Shown here piece after piece: positions 31,291-56,600 of a stretch of DNA of 64,000 bases. The DNA is from Corella eumyota (taxonomy: Eukaryota; Chordata; Ascidiacea; Phlebobranchia; Corellidae). A model generated the notes under the pieces. The model was not told the origin of the DNA and made no database searches. It worked only from the letters and a program-made list of their open reading frames with translations. Numbering within the stretch: the stretch's first letter is position 1; every line of letters starts with the position of its first letter. A program made the position numbers and the translations under genes. The stretch lies in the NCBI GenBank assembly GCA_963082875.1, contig OY720101.1, forward strand, positions 13,663,671 through 13,727,670, read 5' to 3'.

Positions 31291-31529
31291 AGTTGTGTTA
31301 GTGGGTACTGGCTCCAGTGACGTTGGGTTACTTTTCCAAAGGGAGTACTATAACAGGGGGTTATTTGGAGGAACTTCTTATAACCCATTTAAATCCTTAT
31401 AGCCCATCTTTGCTACTTATTATAAAGTATATTCGTAAATCTAAATCTTAACTAATCTATATTTTTTCTACTTTTCTAATATCGAAAAAACTCAGATGCT
31501 GGAAAATGAGGTGAATATATTTGGACGAT

Positions 31530-45238
<13,709 letters not shown>

Positions 45239-45294
45239 TTTAATTTTTCTAAAAAAAATGTTTTTAGTTTAATACTTTGATTTTTTAACAGAAT

Positions 45295-45440
45295 TTATCA
45301 GTACTAGCTGATAGCCAACCCTATGGTCGATTTTGAATTGTCATAATATGGTCGCAACTCTTAACTTATATTTTTCCATGACAATTAACCTCCACACCAC
45401 AAACAGTAGTTTTATTTATTTTGTTCCCCTGTAAATTTGA
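45295..45440 (+). repeat. repeat family X
   Basis: tagctgatagccaaccctat start, gtcataatatggtcgcaact, caccacaaacagtagtttta; the TA tail is short. It lies about 60 bp upstream of the SMURF distal ATG. Confidence 0.6.
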
Positions 45441-45474
45441 CATACATACATTTTATTTATTTTTTTGTATCTTT

Positions 45475-45697
45475 ATCCTCGATGTGGGAAGGTAGAATGC
45501 GCGACTTGAACAAAGAGTTACAACTGTTACTCCAGCCCAGTCTTAAGTCGCCTTTAGCAGTTTGGAATGTTATATAGTTTATAATTGCCCGATAATTATG
45601 CTGCTGATTAGGTGCTGGCTTAGCAGGAGTTCGTACCATTTATAGCACTTTACTCAAAGGCGCTACAGCATGAGAGCAGTGGGGATTGAACTCACAA
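45475..45697 (-). mobile_element. SINE-A copy, reverse
   Basis: Starts tatcctcgatgtgggaaggt, ends ggggattgaactcacaacca. It sits between the putative SMURF 5' UTR exon and the distal coding exon. Confidence 0.83.
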
Positions 45698-46378
45698 CCA
45701 TATATCGTCCACCATCCACTATGCTCTATTATATTTGGATATATTTAATACCAATAAATATTTACCTTTAAATAAAGTTTTTAATACAAAAAATTGTAAT
45801 TACCTTTTGTCTTTACAGCCTTTAAATGTCTGAAAGTCCAGTTTAAAAGCAACTAAAACTTGACTTTTAGCTTTTATATTGTCTGATTGTTGCAGCAATG
45901 ACAATCTATTTTATAACATAATTTTAGCAAAAATAACTAAAAATATAAGGAAATTGAGTAAATAAAGTGTAAAAAACTGTACATAAACTTTGTAAATTAC
46001 TTTATTTATAGACATTAAAGTCAAAATTAACAAAATAATACGAAAAATTAAAAAAATCCATAAGTATATATTTTAAACGTAAAATAACAGAGTTAGCTTA
46101 GAAAGTAATCATATTTAATACCAATATTAAGTCTACCCATCTATCACATGTTAATATACACTATAAACCAAAAAATATGTTTGTTTAATTGCAATTAACA
46201 TTAAATTTAACAAAGTTTAAAATATTTACAAAAGTTTTTGTTGAAATTCTAGAATTCTACGATCGTCTTTTTGTTACAAGAGTTGTAACCGAATAAAAAT
46301 GAAAAATTGTGTCACGTAAAAACTTATATTAAATTTTCTAACGAATTAACATATTTTAAGTTAAAAATAATTGTGTCG

Positions 46379-46470
46379 GACAAAACGTATATTATTGTAA
46401 TATACGTTGTAATATATTGTAATATTATTGTAATATACGGACAAAACGTATATTATTGTAATACATTTTT
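46379..46470. repeat. palindromic acgtatattattgtaatatacgt repeats
   Basis: aaaacgtatattattgtaat occurs twice (46,382 and 46,443), with aatatacgt arms that can pair with each other. Confidence 0.6.
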
Positions 46471-46807
46471 AATAGATAAGATTTAAAAATTTTACCACAT
46501 AAGGTCTGAAGTTGGATCCTCACTGCTTTCAATTTCGTGACATAGTCTTTTTTAAAAGCAAAAAAAATATTTTACTTTGTAAAAATAAAAGTTAAGGCAT
46601 CACGTTTATTAAGTTGCTTTTTAAAAATACATGCTAATAAAGACTTTGTAAATAATTCGAGAAAAATTATTACCGCAAGGTAGCAGTAACAATACGCAAA
46701 ATACAAATTTTTGCTAAATTTAAAAGTTGAATGTTATTTATAAGATACTTTGTAGCTTAAGTTAATTTAACAGCAAAAATTTATTTAATTTAAAGGTGAT
46801 AATGTTA

Positions 46808-47020
46808 ATTGACAGCGTTATGTAGAGGTTATAACACTTAGCTTTACTACCTGAGGTCCTGAATTCGATCACCACGAAAAAAACGCTTTAAAGAATATAA
46901 ACTCCTATTGAGTCAAAACCAATTAGCAGATTAATTAACAAGCAATCATAATCAATAATATCTCAAATTGCTAAAGGCAACTCAAGACCAGGTCGTCGAC
47001 CCTCCCTCATCAAAGATATT
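46808..47020 (+). mobile_element. SINE-A copy, internally deleted
   Basis: Head gacagcgttatgtagaggtt, gaattcgatcaccacg, short body, end gaccctccctcatcaaagat. Confidence 0.75.
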
Positions 47021-47095
47021 AATTAACGAACAAAAACAGTTGAACGCTTGTATTTTGTAGAAATTACTTTATCTGTATATCAAACAACCATAAAA

Positions 47096-47263
47096 ATGGC
47101 ATTTCTTACATTAAAAATAATCAAAACAAAGATTTTCAAAACAAAACGTCGACAAATGAACCGAATTTTTACACCTATACCTTTAAACAGGAAACGAAGC
47201 CAGACGGGGCAGCTGCCAAAACTGGTCTACGATCTACTAGACCCAGTCATACCCTTGATATAA
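47096..47263 (+). CDS. possible small open frame, 55 codons, unrecognised
   Basis: ATG in a good context (aaaaatggc), basic protein with KRRQMNRIFTPIPLNRKRSQ and ending VYDLLDPVIPLI. A splice-acceptor-like tattttgtag sits 40 bp upstream (47,050-47,059) and AATAAA lies about 100 bp after the stop. The C-terminal half is less AT-rich than its surroundings. No family recognised; it could equally be chance or the last exon of something degraded. Confidence 0.2.
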   Translation: MAFLTLKIIKTKIFKTKRRQMNRIFTPIPLNRKRSQTGQLPKLVYDLLDPVIPLI

Positions 47264-48129
47264 TTAACTTTAAATCTTTTTGTATATTAACCCTATTACT
47301 TCCTGAATTGCAAAGTCGAAAGCAATACCATCTGGGTCTTGAAAAAAATACAACGATTTTGAAATAAATAAAACGACCGTTTTTGATTATTTAAATAAAA
47401 ATACGCTTTCAATATGCGGTTAGGAATTGTTTAAAAAAAGATTTTTTGGCGAAAAAATAAGATTTTGAAACTTTGTTTTGAAAATAAATATTAGCTTGGT
47501 AACTTGATTTTTAAATTGTAAAAAATAAAAATAAATTCGAAAATAAAAAAAGATATTATTTTTAGTTGTGTATAATAATATTAAATACTTATAAAAACAA
47601 AAAATGTTTTTTATACATTAAAAATACAAAATCCACAAAAAAATACAATAAAAAATAAACAAAATATGCCTACAATATAATAAGTGAGGTGGAAAAAATA
47701 CTGATAAAAAAACAAAACCTAAAAATTGATTTTTCGAAAATAAAATTGCCTAAAATAGATTATAAATGTGAGCCGGTCACAATAATAAAATTCTTAGCCA
47801 AAAAAACACATAAGCAATTGACATTTTGAACAGGAAAAAAGGTTGTTTTTGCTACTAAGAGGTGATATGTGACCCTGGCTGGCTTCATGCTATGCTGTAA
47901 AATTGTTGACATATTTTAATTTTTGTCGACATTTTTTCTACGTCATTTGCCAATTAAAAATTTAATTATAATTTTTTTTTGTCTTGAAAATGTCAACATA
48001 TTTTTGACAATGACATTTTAGTATGGGAAGTGAAAATTAAATAAACAACTACTAAAAATAAGAACCGTATTTGTTTTAGTATAATTCACATTTAATTTAT
48101 AAATTAGCAGTTAATCTAGAAATTATATT

Positions 48130-48412
48130 GTTAATTGGCAGCGTGGTGTAGTAGTTAGAACGCTTGGCTTCACCTAATGAGGTCCTGGGTTCGTTCCCCA
48201 CTGCTCTCATTTTGTAGCGCCCTTGAGTAAGGCACTATAAACGGTATAAACTTCTGCTGAGCCAATACTTAATCAGCAGCTTATAACTATCGGCAATAAT
48301 AATCTATAATATTCCAAACTGCTAAAGGCAACTTGAGACTGGGTCGAGGTAACTAATGTTACTCTATGTTTAGACTGTTGAGTTGACCTTCCCACATTGA
48401 GGATAAATAAAT
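48130..48412 (+). mobile_element. SINE-A copy, full length, best reference copy
   Basis: Complete: ggcagcgtggtgtagtagtt, tcctgggttcgttccccact, gcgcccttgagtaaggcact, cttgagactgggtcgaggta, gaccttcccacattgaggat, short A-rich tail. About 60 bp after the matrix gene stop, so probably inside its 3' UTR, antisense to it. Confidence 0.88.
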
Positions 48413-48472
48413 ATTAAAAAATATTTTTTTTAATACCTGATATAAATACACAATTGTGTTAACACTGGAGTT

Positions 48473-50603
48473 TTAGATTGATATTGTTTCGTCTGATGCT
48501 AACAATGGCTCGGCGAATGGACCTCGGAGGTTTGAGTCATCTTAAAAAATAACATTTTTTAAAAATTAACAAGAAAAAAATAAATTAAAAAATATAATAT
48601 CTTAAAGAAATTTCTTAATTTTTAATATAAATTTTTAAAAAAAATATCGCTCTTGGATGGATTCGAACCATAAGCCTACCGGGCCAGTTATTTTATGTTT
48701 GGTTGTTTACCTTGTTGGACTAGCGTTAATATTTGTTGTTCTAATAAAAAGATTCGGGCCTCAAGGGTCTCGACCGTCGATTTTAATTCAGATATTTCAT
48801 TTTCGTCATTGATCTAAAAAATGTAAACATTTTTTTTTTGATATTTATTTATCCTCGATGTGGGAAGGTAGACTTCAAGGCCTAAACATAGAGTAACATT
48901 TGTTACCCCGACCCAGTCTCGAGTTGCCTTAAGTGGTTTGAGATATTATAGATTATAATTGCTTGATAATTAAGCTGCTAATTAAGTGCTGACTCAGCAG
49001 GAGTTCATACCGTTTATAGCGCCTTACTCAAGGGTGCTACAGCAAGGAGGCAAGGGGAATCAAACCCAGGACCTCATTTTAAAGTTTTAACGCTTATTAC
49101 ATATATTATTTTTAAAACCACCAACTACAACTTAAAATCGGGCAAAGGTAGTAAGGTTATGTATATAGCCTGCAAAGTCGGCTTTTTTACATCAAGAATA
49201 AATCAATAAAAAAATAAAATTACCGAAACGGCTTCTCCTAAACGTCCAGGCGGGCCCTAAAACATAAAAATAAACATTAAAAATTGCGATTTCGACCCCT
49301 GCTGAGTTTAATGTAGTGATAACTCAACCAAATAAACCGCAGTTACAACACCTGTGGTATTGAACATGAGGTTCATGGAGGAAACCAAACTGGTTACTTA
49401 TGTAAACATTCATGTCGAATTTTGTGCATCAGTTGTCAATATATGGGTTATAGTGAAGCGATAAAATTTGCGTTTTTTTTAACTTTGGGTCTACGGTTCG
49501 ATCCCGGCTGCGTGCCGTTTTGGATTTAAAAAAAAAGTTAGTATAAAAACGACAAAATTTATTACAAAAAATGACGAATAATAATATTTTAAACTTGTAC
49601 AACTTGAGACTGGGTTGGGGTAATATCATGAGGTCAATAATATCTTAAACTTGTACAACTAGAGACTGGGTTGGGGTAATATCATGAGGTCAATAATATC
49701 TTAAACTTGTACAACTTAAGACTGGGTTGGGGTAATATCATGAGGTCAAAAATATCTTAAACTTGTACAACTTAAGACTGGGTTGGAGTAATATTATAAG
49801 GTCAATAATATCTTAAACTTGTACAACTTAATACTGGGTTGGGGTAATATCATGAGGTCAATAATATCTTAAACTTGTACAACTTGAGACTGGGTTAGGG
49901 TAATATCATGAAGTCAATAAACTTGTAAGAGTTAGTTAAAGATTATAATTTTAAAAGCTGTTAAAAATTACAGATAAGTAAAATGTTTTTTGACACTTAG
50001 ATATATTTTTGTTATTTATCAAAGCTCTGCCCTTGAAACGTATAAAAACAAAACACTTAGCATAAGTCATCAATCAGATATTTTAAATGGTTATTCACTT
50101 TATCTTATCTTATCTCTGACATAAATACTTCAACAGTTAAAAGTCGAATGCCAATTTAAATAACACACTTACAATTCGAAACAACAATATTAGGTTTTTG
50201 ATATTTAAATACCAAACTGCATATAAAACTATAAACGTATTTAAATAACTGTGAGTACATGTTACTAATAAAATAAAAATATGACTACAGTAGGAATCGA
50301 ACCCAGGACCTCTAGATAAGTTACTGTTTTATAAAAATAGGTAAAAATGTAAGTTTACAATGTATCGAAAGCGGGAATCAAGCTCAGAACCTCAAGTAAT
50401 AATATAAATATATTTTAATATCGCGTAAAATTAATTTTGTTTTTTTAAATTCAAAAATATTTAAAAAAAAATTAATTTTCTTACTCTCGGTCCCACAACA
50501 GATTTTCCTGGTGGTCCTGGTGCCCCAGCGGGCCCCGGAGGTCCCTGATCCCCTTTAGTCCCAACTACAGGGTCGGAAAAGGGTATAGACAGTTGGGTTG
50601 AAT
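48473..50603 (-). CDS. matrix protein C-terminus: short collagen, coiled coil, tail
   Basis: Four exons. [20 protein letters not shown] (seven triplets), a VV break, then [12 protein letters not shown]; next a coiled coil [28 protein letters not shown] (quoted in two parts) likely to trimerise; then a 22-residue tail [20 protein letters not shown] and TAA. One exon is only 33 bases (49256-49224). Confidence 0.85.
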
Positions 50604-53600
50604 CTAAAAAAAATATAACAACGTAAAAATTAAAAAAATGATAATTTTTTTGATTTAGTATTAAAATACAATTTATTTTTATTATTTTATTGGAGAAGAG
50701 TGAGCTGTTGTGACGTGTTTGAGCTATCTGTAAATACCAAACTCAAGGGCAAATAGTGGGGCATTGGTAAGACTCGAACCCGAAACCTATTGGCCCGTAG
50801 TCCGATGCCATGATCGGTATACCGAACTACCGGACCAGTTAGCTATTTTTGGACTAATTTAAATTTATTTTTTGCCCTTACCTGTAATATCCTTAGCCAA
50901 AGTGATCGTAAAATTAAATCCAATCGAATCGCATTCATTTTTACAATCTTCAGGCGTCATAAACCTATTCCCGTTGCCACGACAACCAGAATAAACAAAC
51001 AAAGAGCATAGTTGGGTATCGACGTCGTAGTAATAACGATATAATTTAGAATTGCAAGGCCCTTCGTCTATAGGAAGTCTACACCTTTCTGGGTGATCTG
51101 AAATTAAATTTTTTTTAATTTGGAAATATATAATTTTTGGCCTATAGTTTTTGATACGATTTTTGTCGATTTAATAAAGTTTGGTTTTAAGTACTTTTTT
51201 ATATTAATTTATCCTCGATGTGGGAAGGTCGACTTTATAACCTAAACATAGAGTAACATTTGTTACCCCGACCCAGTTTTAAGTTGACTTGTTTAGGATA
51301 TAATTGATTATAATTGCCCCATAATTAAGCTGATGATCAAGTGCTGGCTCAGTAAGAGTTCATACTGTTTATAGCGCCTTACTCAAGGGCGCTACGGCAT
51401 AGGAGCAGTGGGAATCGAACCCTGGACATCATGTAGTGTGTTCTGACCACTACACCACGCTATATTGTATTTAAAATTATTATTTTTTTACCTGATAAAA
51501 CCGCTGCTCTATTTCTAACATTCAAATTTTTTCGTCTAGAACCGGAGTTCTTGCTTTCATAAACATAACTGATTTCCCCTTTACATGCTGCTACACATTC
51601 GTCGGGATATTCGAAATTATTCCCATTTTCAGAACAGCCACCAAAAGTAAAAATTTGACATTTTTTCGTGTATTGATTGTAGTAGAATCTGGGTAGGCTA
51701 CCACGACAGGGGCCGATCTTTTTCGGGAGGTAACATTTTTGTGGTAAACCCCCTGCTAAAAAAAGTTATATTTATTTTTTACTATTCGAAACTTAGTATT
51801 AGTTACTTGTTTAACTTGAGACTGGGTTGGGGTAATATCATGAGGTCAATAATATCTTAAACTTGTACAACTTGAGACTGGGTTGGGGTAATATCATGGG
51901 GTCAGTAATATCTTAAACTTGTACAACTTTAGACTGGGTTGGGGTAATAATATAAGGTCAATAATATCTTAAACTTGTACAACTTAAGACTAGATTGGGA
52001 TAATATTATGGGGTCAATAATATCTTAAACTTGTACAACTTAAGACTAGATTGGGGTAATATTGTGGGGTCAATAATATCTTAAATTTGTACAATTTGAG
52101 ACTGGGTTAGGGTAATATCATGAGGTCAATAATATATTAAACTTGTACAACTTAAAACTGGGTTAAGGTAAAAAATACGCGCATACTAAAATTCTCGCAA
52201 AAAAAACGATTTTTTTTCAATTTTTAGTTAAAAATAACCAACACCTAATAAACGGTTTCCTAAATATTTTGAAAGCAAACATCAAAAATCCCGCCAAAAC
52301 TAACTCAAACAACGGTTAAATAACAATCAGTTAAACACTAAAGTAATAGGACTGACAATGCAGACATTAAATTCACCGAAAGTCAACAGTTTTATTATTT
52401 CGATCAAGATTTTTTTAAAGCTGTGTTTGGACTCAAATTTTATGGCGTTTATATAGGACAATAAATAAAAAACTCGACATTTATTTGTGTGTATTGTAAA
52501 AGGTGTCAAAGATGGTAAAAAAACGCGGTTAAAAATATATAAAAATTTTCCAAAAAAATAATTTTTTTTTTTTTTTTAAAACTTACCTCTTAACTCTGCG
52601 GGCTCTATTGTAAAAACGGGGTGGTCGCCCCCACATATGTCCTTGCACGCCCAGGGGTTCATAAACTTGTTTCTGTTCCCCCCACAGCCCCCGTAGTAGA
52701 ATAATTTGCAAACTCTTTCCACTTTATCGTAGTAGAAACGGGGTAATGTCGCTTTGCATACTCCGACCACTTTAGGTTGCTGACAACGTCTGGGTTGCTT
52801 ATGGAATGGATAATCATCGTCTAAAAATTTAAAAAATTATTTAAAATCTTAGATTTTTTTATAAAAAAATGGAATATTTCGTGGTTTTTATAAATTTTTA
52901 CTTTTTTTTATTTTTTTTTTAATTTGTATTTTTTTTGTAAAAACTTTTAAAATTTAAATCGAACATAAATATAAAAAACTTTGGTTAATTTAAAAAATAA
53001 TATATTTAATTATGTTATAAAAGTTGTGTTAAAACAAAATAAAAACAAATCAAATAATATTAATACAAAAAAAACGCGGTATTTTTACCCCCAAAAAAGT
53101 AAAAATGTTTAAATTCCTGAAAAAGTGCTGAAATTTATTAGTTTAACTTAAAAATGCGCATTTGTTACGTGACAATGCCTTAACATGGCGTCATATTACC
53201 GCGCACGGTGCTCCAGGGGTTTTCTGGGCGCCCGTTGTAATATCTAGCGCCACCACACGACCGACTACACTCGTGGGGGGAGTAAAAACGGTTCCCGTTG
53301 CCACCACAACCGGTGTATTGGAACCGGTGGCAGAACCCGGTACCAGGGTCAAAGTAGTACCGGTCTAAGGACGCGGCGCATTTGCCGGGCGACAAGGGTT
53401 CGTAACATTTATAAGGAATTTCTAGAACATTTTTGGGGGGGGGGGTTATTTTTTTTTTTTTTTTGAAAAAAAAATTAAAAAAAAAATTTTTAACAAAAAA
53501 AAAATTTGTAAAAAAATTTTTTTGTTTTTTTAAATAAACTTGTGCGAGATTTTTCTTATTTGAGTAATATTTAACCTTTAGCAATTAAAAAGAAACCAAA

Positions 53601-56600
53601 TATATTTACAGGTTTAACGAAATATTTACAAATATTATGTAAAGTCTGTAAAAAAAAAATTAACACCAAAAAATTATAAAATTACTCATCAATTTATTTT
53701 TTTAGTTCAACCAGCTAAAACTTCACGTACTGTCTACTAAATAAAAATGATTTCAAGTTTAAAAATCCAAAAATCTGGGCCAAAAGTGAGTTCTTGTTTG
53801 CATTGTATATTTATAGTTGAGCGGCGTTAATTGACAGAAAATAAACGATCTATTATGAAAATCCGGTATTAACGAATTATTAAACCATATATAAACTTAA
53901 ACTACTGATAAGCTTTTATTCACTACAAGCATTTTAAATTTAAATTTAAGTAAAAAAAATTACTTAATTTAAATTAATAAATAAAAATAAATAAGTTTAG
54001 GATATTATATTAAATTTAAAAATTAATTAATGTATGCTCCCTTTTTAAAGCTTTACGCTAACACTCATAAATCAAACCCAAAAATTGATTAATTATTTAA
54101 TTTACAAAGCTGATCAAACAGAAATCGAGGATAAACGAATTAATCAAAAATATTCAGACTTACCGCTTGAATCGGTCTCTATGACGTCATCAGGATTATG
54201 AAGACATAACTTCTCGCAACTTCGCATGTTGCGAAAGTTGTTGGCGTTGCCCTCGCAGCCCCCGTACGTAAACGCCCGGCAGCGACCTTGTCGGTGGTCG
54301 TAATATACTCTTGGCATCCGGGCGCGACAGGGTCCGGTTTCCCGGGGTAAACGGCAAACTCGACTGACCCCTAAAATGAGAATTTTTGAATAAAAATTAA
54401 AAATTTTTATGGCTAAGACATCGCACTTAAAATTTTACATATTTACTAAAAATAGAAATCCAGATTATTAGCCCCCTAAAACTTCCTGCCAAAATAAATA
54501 ACCCCTAAATACAGCTACACCCTGGGTCAACAGCCCCCAAAATAACAGCCCCCTACATCAACCCTTACGTAAAAATTAACCCCCCAAAAAACTCCAATAA
54601 AACTCCCCAAAACAATTAACCCCAAAAATAACAACCCCCAGAAAAATTCCCCCCAAAAAAACTTTCCCTAAAACAATACCTTATAGGTTAATTTTTTCCA
54701 AAATAACAACCCTCCTACTAAAACAAACCTCTTTTACCCCTACAATCAAAAAATTCCCAAAATAACAACACTTCACTTACCATCGTGGCTTACAAACGAC
54801 CGACTCTCCAAAACGGGACATCCCCCATTTGACTTAAAACTTCGAGTTGAGTACAAATCTGACTCATCGGAATAATTATCGTACTCGTCCTCGTCTGGGT
54901 ATTCGTAATAAGAACCTGGCTTCGTGACGTCACCGTTTGGTGACGTAATAGGAGGTAGGGTTGTTGAAGGGATCGTTTCGCTGGCTCCGTCGCCTGAAGT
55001 GTCTCCACTACCTTCTGAAACTAGAATAAAAAGTGGAAAAAATGTTTTTTTTAATAAATTTAAAAAAAAAATCAATTTTGTGAAGATGTTTAACGGGATT
55101 CGAACCTGGATCCTCTTGGCTTTCGCAGCAGACCTCGCAGCAGTATCCCTGCGGTTTGTAAGTGTATTTACACGACAGTTTGGGAGGGCATAAGATTTCG
55201 AAACATTGGTGAGTGCCATCAAGACATAGACACTCCTCACAATCCGAGGTTTTCCACAATTCGTCGTTTTGGTACAAAGTGCCTTTGAACATACACGTGT
55301 TTGAACCTGGGTGAGAATAGGAGATTAAATTGAGGATAAACGAAATACGAGTTAGTTGGCGAAAAAATAAAAATTAAAAAGTTGCGGGCATTAAATTTTA
55401 AAAATTAAAAAGTTGCGGGCATTAAATTCTAAAAATTAAAAAGTTGCGGGCATTAAATTTTAAAATTAAAAATTGCGGGCACTTTTTATTAAAATTCATG
55501 CCCCAAAATGTAAACAACTGCATAAAAATGCATTTAAATAATTTTAAATTTAATTCACATGCAAAATTAAGCAAATTTCTTGCATTTTAGCACATTTTTA
55601 ATAGGCTCATGCACATTCAGTTATTAATATTCCAAAAACATGCTTTTAAGTCATGCTAGTGTTAAAATAATGAAAAATAAATTATTTTAATGGGTTCTTT
55701 GTCGCCAATTAGGGCAATAAAGGACGCCAAATATTTATTTACTTTTTATATTTTTAATTGATTGCCAACGACAAAAGTAAACTGAAAAAAATTGGTTGAA
55801 AGAATTTTTTTTGCGCCGAAAAATTTTAAAGTTGAGTAATTGGTTGAATAAATATTTATTTTACAGCAGAATGCATTATAGAAAAATTCAAAAATTTTTT
55901 ACTATTTTCAACTTTAAAAAAAAAATTTTTCAAGTACCTTAAAAATGAAAAAAAATATAGACTGTGATTATAATAATACCTTTTTAAAAACATTTCATTT
56001 TTAAAGGCTATAAAATTATAATAATCAGTTATTTATTTATATAAGTAGTTTATATAATTAACAATGTATTGTGTATACGGAATCATGATAAGGTTAAGTA
56101 AGAGTTATAGACCTCTGCCTTAACTCAATTTAACTTTGACATGTAACGATAAGACGGTACGTGCAAAAATTTTGCAAAAATATCGATGTGTAATATAAGA
56201 ATATACTTTATCATAACGTAATATTCAAAAGGTTTTTTTTTCTGCTAAAAAGATTAAAAAAAACAAAGAAAAAAAGCAAGTATATAATTAAACTAATATT
56301 GTTAGAATTATTTTCCAAAACTAATATCAAGTTTCTGGTAATTAATTTACAAAAAATCACCCAAAAAATAAGTTAAAAAGATTGTGCATAATTACAAAAA
56401 ATAATTTCTAGTGAATAAAAAATTAACAGTTTTTAATATATATTGCATAATATAAAATAATTACCATACCTCTATTGTTAGCAATACTTTTATTGTATAT
56501 ATAGATCTGTAGGTACTACAATAAAAAAACTAAAAAAATTATTTTAAATATATAAAAAAAATAACTGATTTTAAATTAGTAAAAAGTGAACTAAATTTTA

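Larger units (their letters stand above)
29942..31529. other. convergent intergenic region, GTF2H2 / SMURF 3' ends
   Basis: Holds the GTF2H2 3' UTR, a SINE-A copy, AT-rich sequence and a C/G-run tandem duplication (31,045-31,290). No supportable gene. Confidence 0.6.
45239..48472. other. region between SMURF distal start and matrix gene 3' end
   Basis: Contains a family X copy, three SINE-A copies, a possible SMURF 5' UTR exon ending at about 45,805 (acaaaag followed by gtaatt on the minus strand), a palindromic TA/CG tract near 46,380-46,465 and a small open frame at 47,096-47,263. Otherwise AT-rich with nothing recognised. Confidence 0.5.

Noticed and set aside
54924-55193. Plus-strand frame over the linker and VWC exons
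   Set aside because: Antisense of two well-supported matrix-gene exons.
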